Positions 1 to 11,180 of a DNA stretch of 64,000 nucleotides are shown here, piece after piece. This DNA comes from Oxytricha trifallax. Its lineage: Eukaryota; Ciliophora; Spirotrichea; Sporadotrichida; Oxytrichidae. Under the pieces are notes generated by a model that saw nothing but the letters and a program-made list of their open reading frames with translations, was not told the origin of the DNA and searched no databases. Numbering within the stretch: position 1 is the stretch's first letter; each line of letters starts with the position of its first letter. The position numbers and the translations under genes were made by a program. The DNA lies in NCBI GenBank assembly GCA_000711775.1, contig ARYC01000265.1, positions 110,352 to 174,351 on the forward strand. The letters are read 5' to 3'.

Positions 1-624
1 CTTGCAAGCCTATATCATCCAGATCCTTATTTATGTCTCTGATTGTGCTCATGATGCCCTGGAAACCTGAAGATCTAGGAGGGAGAAGTGAAGGCTTTTC
101 CTCTTCATCACCGTCTACTGCGTTGTCTTTCCCTTTCTTCTTATTTTTCTTCTTTTTTTTATCTAAGTCGTCTGAGCTGTCTGAATCTGAGCCTGACCCA
201 GATCCTGATTTTTATTAAGTGATAAGTATAGTATAGAATCATATATTTATTGGATGTATTCTATAATTGACAATTATACTTGATTCTTCATCAGAACCAC
301 TGCCGCTACCACTTCCATCATCATCAGAGCCTTCATCACTCCCTGAACCACTTCTATCTTCCTCCTCCTCTTCGTTTTCACTGCCTGATCTATCTTCTTC
401 TATATGAATTTTAAATTTAATATCGAATAAACAAATTATAAAATGACATATAATCCGATTTAGTTCAATCCAATCAATAATCAGAGTAATCAATTGAAAT
501 ATTGTTAAAGCAATTCATTAAACTTTAGTCATATTAGAGCAGAGATACAAAACCCCTCAATAGTCAAATTGAGTAAAACAGTGGAATGATTGAGATAAAT
601 AAGAAACTTACCTGAATCTGACAT
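1..624 (-). CDS. Acidic Ser/Asp/Glu-rich protein, N-terminal part
   Basis: Runs off the left edge, so only the N-terminus is present. The start ATG is at 624 in a 13-base first exon (612-624, codons MSDS). An intron with donor GTAAGT follows, then exon 2 (280-399), a second intron (205-279) and exon 3 (1-204). Both joins keep frame. The visible protein is about 45 residues of alternating Glu, Asp, Ser and Gly (EEDRSGSENEEEEE), a second DSDSSDD block, a Lys-rich stretch (KKKKKNKKKGK), then a more ordinary segment that includes IMSTIRDINKDLDDI. The charge pattern resembles disordered tails of nuclear or RNA-associated proteins, but no family is recognisable. The two small introns with clean GT-AG ends and the frame agreement support the exon model. 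Confidence 0.7.
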
Positions 625-1018
625 TTTAAGTTTATTTGAATATGTTTAAAATAAAATCAATTTATTATAAATTTAATTAAACTAATTAAGCAGTCATTAA
701 TATTAGATTAATTCTATTTGTAGTATTGGAATTATATTCTAAATTATAATATTACAGAACTGTAATTAATTACAATACAAGAAAATTAAGTAGAAATTTG
801 AATCTAAAAATAATAATAATAATAATGATTATTTTTAAATCAAGAATCATCACATAAAGACTTCAATTAAATATTTAAAAGAATGTTCTAGAGTATTATA
901 GAACATTCTATTATTTTATTTCCCCCTTTTTATATATTTATTAATAATATTTGCTAGAATTTTCCAGAAAAAAGGAGACTTAAACATTTTAGTTAAACTT
1001 TTAATTGACAACCCTATA
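625..1018. other. Divergent intergenic spacer
   Basis: AT-rich spacer between two divergently transcribed genes (acidic protein on the left, HSF on the right). It holds runs of TAATAATAA near 811-826 and an imperfect GTTCTAGAGTATTATAGAAC inverted repeat near 884-905. No gene is visible. Promoters for both genes and two telomere-addition sites would be expected here. Confidence 0.5.
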
Positions 1019-1030
1019 CCCCAAAACCCC
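1019..1030. repeat. Telomere-like CCCCAAAACCCC block
   Basis: One and a half units of the hypotrich C4A4 telomere repeat, lying 36 bases upstream of the HSF start codon and followed by more C-rich sequence (GACACCCC at 1053-1060). Hypotrich nanochromosomes have very short 5' untranslated regions, so this is where the HSF chromosome end would be expected. It could be a germline-encoded telomere-addition site or a remnant transposon end; the lack of a transposon body nearby favours the first. Confidence 0.6.
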
Positions 1031-1065
1031 TCATTTTACACTCAAATTTCACAGACACCCCAATA

Positions 1066-3938
1066 ATGAAACAATAAAATTCCTCATAACAACATAAAAG
1101 TTCAAAAACATAGAAAGAAAGTGTCAAATAAGAACAATAGACAAGTAAAGAGGCTGCATGGTCGAAGGAGTCGGACAAGGATTAGAAGTAATATACAAAT
1201 GTTCCCTCTTTTCTACTAAAAACCTATGATATTGTTAATGTAAGTATATAAAACAGAGGTTTTTCTAGAAATATTAGATAAATGATGGTGATTGGGGTTT
1301 TAAGGTCATGAAATGGGGATGAAATTCAATTGCATTGATAAAGGAGTAAATTATAGAAAAATTTACTATCAAAATTCAAAAGAATTGATTTTTTCCTTAT
1401 CGATTGATATCTAAGCAACCAATAGATCCTAATGTATTATCAATTATTATAATTACAAATCAGCTTCTTATTAAATTGTAATTAAGCTTTTTAAAAAGCA
1501 GTCTAAATTATTATTATCACAAATTTAATAGAGTCTTAATTTTTCATTTGTAGGACCCAATTTATGATAAAATTATTTGCTGGAACGAGACAGATGATGG
1601 GTTTATAGTAAAGCAACCAAATGAGTTTGCTGAGAAAATATTGCCTCTATTTTTTAAGCACAATAATTTCTCATCGTTTGTGAGGCAGTTGAATATGTAC
1701 GATTTTCACAAAACCAGAAATAATAGTAATGAACACTGTTTCTAGCATAATTTGTTCAAGAAAAATCAAAAGTAAGGTTATTACAGTGTTCTAAATTTGA
1801 ATTATTATAGGAAGCTACTAGTGGACATAAAGCGTAAGAATGCTGTGCCTCAAGCTGAAAAAATGATGCCTCAGTCAACTATGTAATAAAATAATCCTCA
1901 ATTGAGAGGCATATATCCTCCTTAATATCAAATGTACCCTGGTGGCTAATAAGCATCAGGGTTAAGACCAGCTATAGAATAAGAGTATAATTATTAAAAT
2001 TAAATATTATGCCAGAGACATTGTGAAGAATTCAAAGAGCCAATATAGTCGGGGTCTCATTTAATTTACCCTTAATTTTAATATGATTGGTGCAATTAAT
2101 ATCAGGACGGCCAGATTGATCAAAACTAAATCAGAAACAGCAATGGTAGTGAACAGTAACAACCTGGTGGTTTCTAAAGATTTATGGAAAATCCTGACGT
2201 AATTAAGCAATTTGTAAGTTGTTTTTATCAAATCGTATATACATCCTTATCTTTTACTATAGATGTAAAATATGGAGCAAAGACAGTCTCAGCTCGAAGA
2301 GAAACTTAAATTCTAAGATTAAAAGCTAAAAGAATATCAATTGACAAATTAAAATCTGTGGTAAGAAATATGCAAATCAAGAGAGCGGGAACAAAGTTTG
2401 GAAAAATTATTCGTTTTAGCTTTCACTTGCATAGCTTAAGCTAATGGCTACAATTTGGGTGCTCCAAGAGAACTTATGAATCAATAATACATTGCAGGAT
2501 AAAACTAAAATCCAAGTGCTGGTAGAACATCTTCAGCTGCTCAGAATATCCCTCCCTCTTCGGATTAATTAGTCTTAAGGCAAGAAAATTCAAGCGACTT
2601 GCTATCTCTGATTTAGAAAATACTTAATCAGCCTGGTCTGATAAACTAACTTCTCTCAATGTCTTAAACTGGATTTAAAAGTACAGGTCAAAATAATACT
2701 TCAGATATTTTTGCTGGAGCTAATGCAAATCTTAATGGACAGATAGGTTAATAAAGTAATTAATAAACATCATAAGGCCTTTCTCTGCTTGAGCAGCTTG
2801 CGAAAGGACTTAACACCTAGAGCAATCCTAACTTAAAATAAAACATATAGCAGCTTTTAAGTTAATTAGATGCTGATGCTATTACCAATTTAAATCAGAC
2901 TACAGCAAATACTTCAGCAAATCGAGGTAAGTAATGAAGTTTTAGTTAAAACATACTTTTTAGGATTGACCAATTAATTTGGTGGACAAAATAATTTTAA
3001 TCATAGTTCAAGAACTGCTTTCACACCTCATTAACAAAGCTACTAAAGATTAAATTTCCCTCAAATAACTAATCAAAGCTTGAACCTTAATACTCCTCCT
3101 AATATGTCACCTAATCCTTACGCGTATGATGAATTTGATAAAGTAAGATTCTTATCAATTATAAATTTTCCTATAGAATTCTTTTAAGAATTTGTTCTAA
3201 AGAACAGTCTCTGAGTATTCATTTGATCACAATAATTTCCACACTAACCCTAAGGTGCATATACCACAACCCCAGAACAGAGCATCTCGCACAAACTCTC
3301 TAGCTCACTCAATAGGAGGAAACTCAGATGATGCTTCCCTATTTATCAATAAGGAATAAGCACTCTCTGAAGCAGACTCGGATGATCATAGAAAGAGACT
3401 TACTAGTGAGTTGAAGAAGTCTTTTGAGAATTACCTCAATTTAGCGAATTAAAATTAGTCGAACATCGGACAAGGGGGTTTTGGGGCAAACTTATCCAGC
3501 AACGAGTACGCTTCAAATCATCATGTTGAATTTGAGACTCTTTCAAATAGTACAAATAATTCAAGACTAAAGCAAGTTAGACAGATTAGTGATACCAACA
3601 GCTAAGCAGAAAGTGCAATGCAAAATCTTAATGGTATTTTAGATTAATTTAAATTTAGCTTTGACCCCAATATATTGAGTTAACAAATTAATCCATTATT
3701 TATCCCACGCATAAATGATTTTGATTTTGGTAACCATAGTAGTATGTCAATTTTGGGTAAACGAGCAGCTGCAGCTGGTTTCAAAGGATAATAAAGTCAA
3801 GATAGCAGCAACAATTTCAGAGAAGATGAATTAAGCGTTTAAAGTGCTGCAAGAGTGGGAGGAGGACTCAGCGGAAGAAATGAAGAAGAAAAAGAATTGC
3901 TTAATATCAGTAAATCTAATAAGAGAATGAGAAATTGA
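1066..3938 (+). CDS. Heat shock transcription factor (HSF)
   Basis: Sequence-specific transcription factor that binds heat shock elements as a trimer. After a Gln/Lys/Ser-rich N-terminus of about 44 residues, the DNA-binding domain begins at [14 protein letters not shown] and includes [13 protein letters not shown] and the recognition-helix signature [17 protein letters not shown], ending DIKRKN. A Gln-rich linker is followed near 2270-2420 by a coiled coil ([21 protein letters not shown]), the usual HR-A/B trimerisation region, then a long Asn/Gln/Ser-rich tail to TGA at 3936. The start at 1066 is the first ATG in frame with the domain. Introns lie at 1240-1553, 1772-1810, near 2010, 2214-2262, 2927-2963 and 3143-3176. 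The 314-base first interruption is long and might include an IES; it splits the DNA-binding domain after IVN. Many TAA/TAG codons encode Gln. The exact boundaries near 2010 are uncertain. Confidence 0.93.
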
Positions 3939-4100
3939 AAGATAATATAATAAAGTATTGCATTATATCTCTTTAGTAATATATTGCACTAACCTCAATT
4001 AATCTTTAATTACTGTGTAAATTTATAATCAAAATCATTATTTTCGTTCGCTAAATTTATAATGAGATTTATTAATAAAATATAAAATTTATCACAATAA

Positions 4101-7100
4101 TCATTAAATTTTTTATACCTTTTATAATACTACACTTTTGGTGAGCATATTTGAATTCCCACCTTGAGTTATGTTCTAAATAAACTACTCTTCTTTAGCT
4201 CCAATCGCAGCCTAGCCTTATTTTTTCCTTTACTCTATCAATCGCTTTTTAAGCTGCTATTTAAACACAACTTCCTCCAGCTTATCCAATTATTCAGTTA
4301 AATTTTCAGTGAAATCTATCTCTAAATTTGACTATGGATTGAATTTATCAGTTTAAAGAGTTATTTGTTGCACTTTACGATCTTTAATAGGGAAAAACTC
4401 ATAGTACTGCTGATTGTATTTTCGAATAATATAGAGGCCTGTATTATAGCAACCAATATCCCAAATTGTTCCTTTCAATTACATGTTAAATATTTTGAAG
4501 TCTTTGTCTGTGATATTCTATTGATTAGTAAGATCAATAAAGTTGTTAAAAGCTAAAGTTGAAATTTTATCATAAGTAGCTACTACTAAGATTTATCTGG
4601 GCAGAGCTTTAGGTAGTCTCTTTAGTTCTTTATAGATTAAAACCTCTGAGTTAACAGGATTTTCCTCAACTACGTAATCTTTTTTGACGGTTCTAGGATC
4701 AGGTTTAGACTTTTCATAGGGCTCACCCCCAAATATTTCAATATCAAGAGCTAAGAACACAGTCTGATTTAGTTTGTTAATTTTATCTCTTAATTAAATT
4801 GTTAAAGTATACCATTCATCCTCTAACGCATCATACCTCTCAATAACTGTATTAAGGGAAGCATCAAAACAACCTCCAAAAGCATAAATAAAATGACTGC
4901 TTTAATGAGAAAAGACGCTTAAGTCTGATCTCTCAAAAGCCATTGAAGCTGCTCGTGACCATATATTCTTATCAAAATCGTACATTTCAACAGATTTTAC
5001 TATGGTTTTATTCATAGAGAAACCACCAATTGCAAAGATTCTCTGTTAACAGAGTGCCATAGCGTGTTTATAGCGAGGGACTTCCATTGGTTTGGATTGA
5101 TTTAGGAAATTTTTCCTAGTGTTAAAAATGAATTTATATTTATTTGAATAAAACCTAGCTTAATATTTAAAACATTAATTTTATAATTGAATGCAAATTG
5201 GACAGGTTCGTTGCTATCGCTTTACCTTAGGCCTCCACTATACATTAGCGTACCATTTTTACAATCAACCCAAGAAGGAAATTTAAAGAGCAAGTATTTA
5301 TCAAGTCGATATGGTTTTATGAAATTCATCTCTAAATCAATTCTAAATATCACATCCTCATTCATCAAGCAAATATTTAAATTTATTTAACAACCTTTAC
5401 TTTAACTTTTTTATTAATTTTAACAAATGACATTGCTAGATTACTCTCTAATTGAAGGCAAGACACTATAATAATCCATAACCTGTTCATAAGTCTGCAC
5501 ATTACCCACCCCATTAATAGTGAATGGCAACTGTGTAACTGGCTTGTTTACATCACTGTCTGTATTATATTTTTGCTGCAGATTTATATTCCTTGTCTTT
5601 TAGTGATGCTAGAAGCTAAATAAATTGTCTAGCTTTTTGTCTTTAATATTCTGAGATTATTATTCTAGACCTGTAAGCTAAGTTTTTTCTCCGATTAGAG
5701 TATCATATAAAAAGAAGATATGTTTAGTATGTTTTAAGTTATAAGAGTATTATATATTGCGAATAAGGGGGGGTGTAAGTTTAATAGTATTTTATAAATT
5801 TGAATCACCAAGCAGATTTTTGACAACACTATTTAATCCCTATCACCTATTTGCAAGTTACCTGCTCTTAGCTCGGTTAATTACGCTCTACTGGCCTTTC
5901 TACGTCTCATTAATTACACTTGCCATGAAATAGGTATTAACTTTAAACATAAAGCATGATACTTTAAACTACAAAATATTATGAAATTCTGTTGTGATTC
6001 AAGTTTATCTAATAATTTTTCGAACACTTCTTTGTTTAGTGGCTAGGCTTTTAATTAAGAATTAAATTCCTCGTCGAATTGTTTTTGCTATTATTTTTAA
6101 CCGGGCGATTTTTAAGCTATTTTAGACATCCAAGATCTTGTTTTATATTTGAAATAAAAACAGAAAGGATTTATTTGTAAATCTAAATAAGAAAATCAAA
6201 GTTACCTTATAGATAGGATTTTATAAATAATTTATAAGCAAGATGACATATCTTTTTAAGCATCATCGTTTTATATTGCTTCAATGAAATTATGCGCAGT
6301 TTAGCCATTTAGATTATCTTTTACTGCCGAGAAAGTTTAAGAATATTTCTTCACAGTTTTCTAAGCAATTTCATCACTGTCTTCTCCACTAGAATCTTTT
6401 TAGTTTTATACCTAAGTTTCTTTCCCTCTTCCTTTGGTCTACTTATTGCTTACTCTTTTATTGTCACAATAAAAGAGTAAATACCATTATCTTTTTGGGG
6501 AATTTGTATAAATTACACTATTAGAAATTTTGATGGAACTTTTTAAAACAAGAAATTATTAATTAATTAAAACAATTTATAACTTAAGAATACTAACGAT
6601 ATCTAATCTACGTTTTAAATTTTTAATGCGACTTTCAGCATCTTTTTTCTTATCTTCCATTTACTACTTAATCAATTACTGCTCCTACTCAAGGACCTAA
6701 ATCTCTAATTTAAGTTCTTATTCTCTATCCTTCTCCCTTTACGATACTAAATTGTCTTTGTTTTTCTGGAGGTCTCTTAATTTTTATTCAAGTTGAGATA
6801 AAATCTTTATGTTTTAGTCCTTAGAATCTTTTTAGAAAATTGGGTTTGTATTTTAATCTGGCCTATTGCCTGTATCATCATTTCAAATTAAACTGATTTA
6901 AATAATACAATTCAATAGAATTCATCTGATAGTTTTTAATTTATAAAAAAAAAACATTCTTTTCCAAGTCTCCTTAACTCTGAATAAACTCCTTCTATTT
7001 CTTTTTAAGTTTTACATTAAACTCAAACTCTAAGTCTTATTTAACGTCCTAAAGTGTCTTATTGTCTAATTAATTTTTGGCTTAGAAATAATAAACACTA

Positions 7101-9062
7101 TTTTAATATAAAACTACATAATCAAATTTAAATCTGATTAAATTTTAATGTAGCTTATGAGACCTTTATTTTTTCAAGAGCCTCTTGAAACTTCCGATCT
7201 CCAGAATGCTTATCTTACAATATTTTTTCTACTGCATATGGGTTATTAATTAATTCTTCGAATTTCATCAACTCATCTCTATCTGTGTCCAAATAATAAA
7301 GTTAGTTATTGATAAATCCGTATTTATTTTTTAGAAAGAGTTGTTTAACGGAATTCAAGTTAATTTGATCATAGTTGTAATTACTTTAATATTTTGATTT
7401 TTAGAGGTTGAGAGATTATGGTAGATTCTAGTCATCCTACCAATTTATATATAAATTGGTTAATTTTCATTCAAATTAGTCTACAATATGAGAAATGGGT
7501 TAAACTCGATTTAATTATTAATAAAGATTCAATCTTTGAGGTTCTAATCACGATCTTTGTTCATGAAGACTAACTTCTGTATTTCATCCTAATCTCTAAT
7601 CTGTAACTAATCCATTAAAATTTGCTCAATTTTCTTGGCTTTAGATTACTTAGACTCTTCTATAGCTCTCTCAATGCGCTGTTTAATTCCATCGACAGCA
7701 GATTTTTTAGTTGAGCTACTATTTATTGTACTTAAGTTCTAATTTATGGTTTGAGAGAGAGTCACAGAATTTTAGACAGTTTAGTTGAACGCTTTTCGTT
7801 TGAAGATTTGAGACATTCTTGAACTTAAATCTGGAAGTTTAGTCTACCCATCATCTTATTTTTAAAGCTTAAGAATTTTAAGTGGAAAAAAATCTCATGG
7901 TAATATCTTTAAATTAAAACAAAATATCTTAAGACGGTCTTTGAGTCTCAAAGCCACTTAACCTCAACCCGAACTTACTAGGCTTAACTTTATTCTAAAT
8001 CATTTATCTCTCACTTTATGAACCACTTAGTGGCGGAATCCTCGAGGAACTTTCATTATCATTAGAATTACTTGGATTGTACCTATCTCTGTCCTTTAAG
8101 GGAGAATTTAAACTTTACAAACCATCAATTTCAGGCAGTTTAAGCTTAGGGATTTCTAATTGTAAATGCTACTTTTATTAAGGAATCGCAGGAAAAGACT
8201 ACTTCTGCTGTTGCTACAGTGCCTTAATAAAATATATTATAGTTTGATATATGATTCAAAGTAATCGAATTGAACTGCTGTAGATTCGTAGCCAAGCCAT
8301 ACTCATTGATTTAATTATTTGCCGATTAATTACTATTACTCATTTATTTAATTAAAGGTTATACTGTTATCGCAGGATGATTTGTTAAATTTTAGAACTT
8401 AGGATTTTATTTGTTTTCTACTCTTTCTAAATAATTTGGTTTGTAAAATGGACGTTTTTCTATTTCGATGTCTTTGGCAGGGAGGATTTAGAATTACTCA
8501 CTATTAAAAGATAATAAATATTTTATGCTTAATATTATTTTATTATTATTAAACTTTATATCTTCAATATCTTTTATTTAGTCTTCGTCTCATAGGAAAT
8601 CGCTTTCATAGCTTTAATCCAAATTTACATTAGAACTTCCAATTAATTTATTCCTGTTCTATTAAAAATTTAAATATTAACCAGTTTTAATTAATGAATT
8701 TGGGGGGGGTATTAGTAACCTCGTTTGTAATATCGCTAACACCTTAGAATTTCCACCAAAAACAATTATAAAAACTTAGTAAAAACAATTTAGAGATATT
8801 TTATATTGTTCGCTGAATTATTTTACTCATTTACACTTCTATATCTACTTTTCAAAGCAGGCTTAATTTAACCATGAGCAGGTCTCTTGTGACTGGGATT
8901 CATATAATCCAATTGAGCAGGCATAGGATCATTCGCATGTATTTCCATTACTTAATTATTTTATTCTTAAATAACCACACTTTTCTTTCTTTTATGTCCC
9001 ACGGCACCTTAGGGTTGTGAATAAACTTCATTAAACTCATTGAAATTATATAAATTCGACAT
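4101..9062 (-). CDS. Large coiled-coil and Kelch-repeat protein
   Basis: Reads from ATG at 9062 (MSNLYNFNEFNEVYSQ) to TGA at 4101-4103, about 5 kb including introns or IESs. The N-terminal third (9062-~7850) is low-complexity, Ser/Asn/Gln-rich. The middle (7816-~6600) is coiled coil, for example KQRIERAIEESKQSKAKK and LEIQVLEQEQQLIKQQ. The region 5400-4600 carries Kelch-type beta-propeller repeats: IFAIGGFS, VEMYDFDKNIW, FIYAFGGCFD and ERYDALEDEWYTL. A charged helix ends the protein (QLKKRLIEQRKKQ). One frame reaches TGA at 7851-7853, just before an ATG at 7816, which at first suggests two genes. A perfect donor (GTAAGTTC) in phase 1 and acceptors near 7850-7900 would join both parts in frame, and the second frame is open and protein-like upstream of 7816, so one gene is preferred. 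Kelch proteins are usually scaffolds or ubiquitin-ligase adaptors; no catalytic domain is seen. Confidence 0.72.
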
Positions 9063-9214
9063 TCTAAATACAATTATTATTATAAATAAGAAAGCATAAT
9101 TATAATAATCTTTCTCTTTATTTAATCAAACTTCTAAAAATTATAGATATCTATTTTTATTGAGATTCACTTCGTTAATTATAGATTCATTTTATTTAAT
9201 GAGATAATTTATTT

Positions 9215-11130
9215 TCACATCATAATTGGAAATTTAAGAGAAAAAGTTAAAATCTGAATAAAATTAATTGACTAAATAAATTGATTAAGTTTTCTAGGTT
9301 TCATAACATTTTATTATTGTTAAGCATGGGAAGTGAACTTGGCGAATTTAATGTAGTGACTTAGATAGATTCTTGTTTCTGTTACATATACTATCTATTA
9401 TTGAATCCTTCCATTTGTAATAATATAAATAGTAATAATTTTAGTATACATATAAACATATAGCATATAGATTGACAGTTTTATGATTCCATATTATAAA
9501 TTCAAATTTTTTTATATTTGTAAATCTTTCAATAGTTCACTCTGACTACTGCTGTCACCCAAAAATCTCTTTTGTGATTGAGACTAACCCAAAGATGGAC
9601 TCTTGAATTATGACTTCATTTTAGGTTAAATGAGATACTTTGTAGAGGATCCTCTATGAGAAGCAATTTCTGAGATCGTTTGAGGTTGTGGAATTGTCAA
9701 TGGGTGTTACTGCTACTGATTATATATAATTATGAAGATAAGTATTAGATTTGGGAATGGAAATTCATAAATCTTTTGAAAATTTGATATGTTTTAAAAC
9801 TGATTGCCTGATCTATCTGGTGATACACTATTCCCAATACTTTGAAGAAGCAAATTTGCAGCTGCTCCTCCTTTCTATCTTGGTTTATATCTCAAATTTT
9901 CAGCTTCAGTATGATTGCTGTTTATTTAAATTTGAGTGCTCACTTGTTGGCTCTTATTGCCCGATGGGTTATTTATTCCATAGTTTTATATAAGCTTGGA
10001 AAGTCCTCGAGGTATATTTATTTATTAATTTTTCTCAAAAAAATATAGTTCATAATTAAATAAGAACTTTAATAAAAAGAGGTAACTTATGACTATGATC
10101 AAGCGGCATATCTCTCTATGGCATCTTATTATTTACTAAATAATCCCCAGGATTGCCACTAACATTCTATATATTTTTCTGGCAGCTGATGCAAGACCAT
10201 CCTCCAAGAGGCTTCTTAGCCAACATAGCATCATTAACTTCAAATTCATCCACTTTATTATACAACAATTCTATAATACTTTCGATCTGAGATTCAAATT
10301 ATTTCAGAGCTTTCTTAACATCTTGGCGATCCATAAATCTCTTGTTAATGTTTTAAATTACTTTATCTATCAAAGCTTGCATTCTCTCTTCTGCATCTGC
10401 AAGGTTTTGGTGTGAAACAATAAATATTCATAACAATAAATGTCTTGGTATTTTTTAACAAAGAAATAGCATGGTAAAAATAAAAACATGAATAAAATTT
10501 ATTCTATCAATTAATATTAATGTGAAATCTTTTGCTTGAGTTATTCTTTGACTGATGTCACAGTTACCGTAAATTCTTCTTGGAAAGATTTAAGTTTATT
10601 TGAGAAATCAGTAAATTTCATTTGGATATCTTTTTGAAGTTCATCAATCTACTCTGATGATTAAAATCTAGATTCTGCTCCTCCTCCACCAAGGCCATTC
10701 ATCCTTTAAAATTGATATATAAATCATAAGTTATAAATTTAAATTCTCTCTATAATATTTATAATATTAATACATCCAACTATTTTAGTCAATTTTCTTT
10801 AGAGACAGCAGCATATTTTATATCTCATGATCAGCATTATTTATCTTATCGTTTTGTAATGAAGCCTAAAGCAATATAAATTTATAAAATCAAATAAAAA
10901 TAATTACCCTAGTTGTGACATTTTTAAGTGCTAGTTGGAAATTTTGGTTTATACTTTCTTGGTCTTTTCTCTCTTCTTTGTATCTCTCTTCAAGCCAATT
11001 AAATTTGTCATTGCATTCATCTATAAACATTCAATAAACACTAACGAATCTAATTCAATATGAATATTATCTCATTTAATCTTAGTAAATAATGAAATAA
11101 ATAAAAATATAAGGAATATAAATAAAGGAT
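9215..11130 (-). CDS. Coiled-coil protein with a CxxC motif
   Basis: Several exons or MDSs on the minus strand. From the 5' side: a charged helix near 11020 (FNWLEERYKEERKDQESINQ), helices near 10860 and 10690 (SEQIDELQKDIQMKF), then a better conserved block at 10420-10080 with DRQDVKKALKQFESQIESII followed by LGGWSCISCQKNI. The Gly-Gly-Trp-Ser-Cys-x-x-Cys arrangement resembles a short zinc-binding or disulfide motif seen at the end of coiled-coil proteins of flagellated and ciliated protists; that resemblance is from memory and not tested. A Ser/Gln-rich tail follows (9980-9540). The start codon is not resolved (probably 11030-11130). The frame stays open to TGA at 9215-9217, but the last 100 codons are AT-rich and may be untranslated, so the true end could be near 9530. 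Confidence 0.55.
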
Positions 11131-11180
11131 ATTATCATTGAACAGACAGAGCATTACCCTTTTTTAAAAAAGGGAAAATA

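Noticed and set aside
1019..1030. TBE transposon end at the C4A4 block
   Set aside because: No TBE gene or inverted-repeat sequence follows on either side; a telomere-addition site fits better.
7191..7200. CTTCCGATCT, a ten-base match to an adapter end
   Set aside because: Short enough for chance and lies within an undisturbed coding helix (GDRKFQEALEKI) of the Kelch gene.
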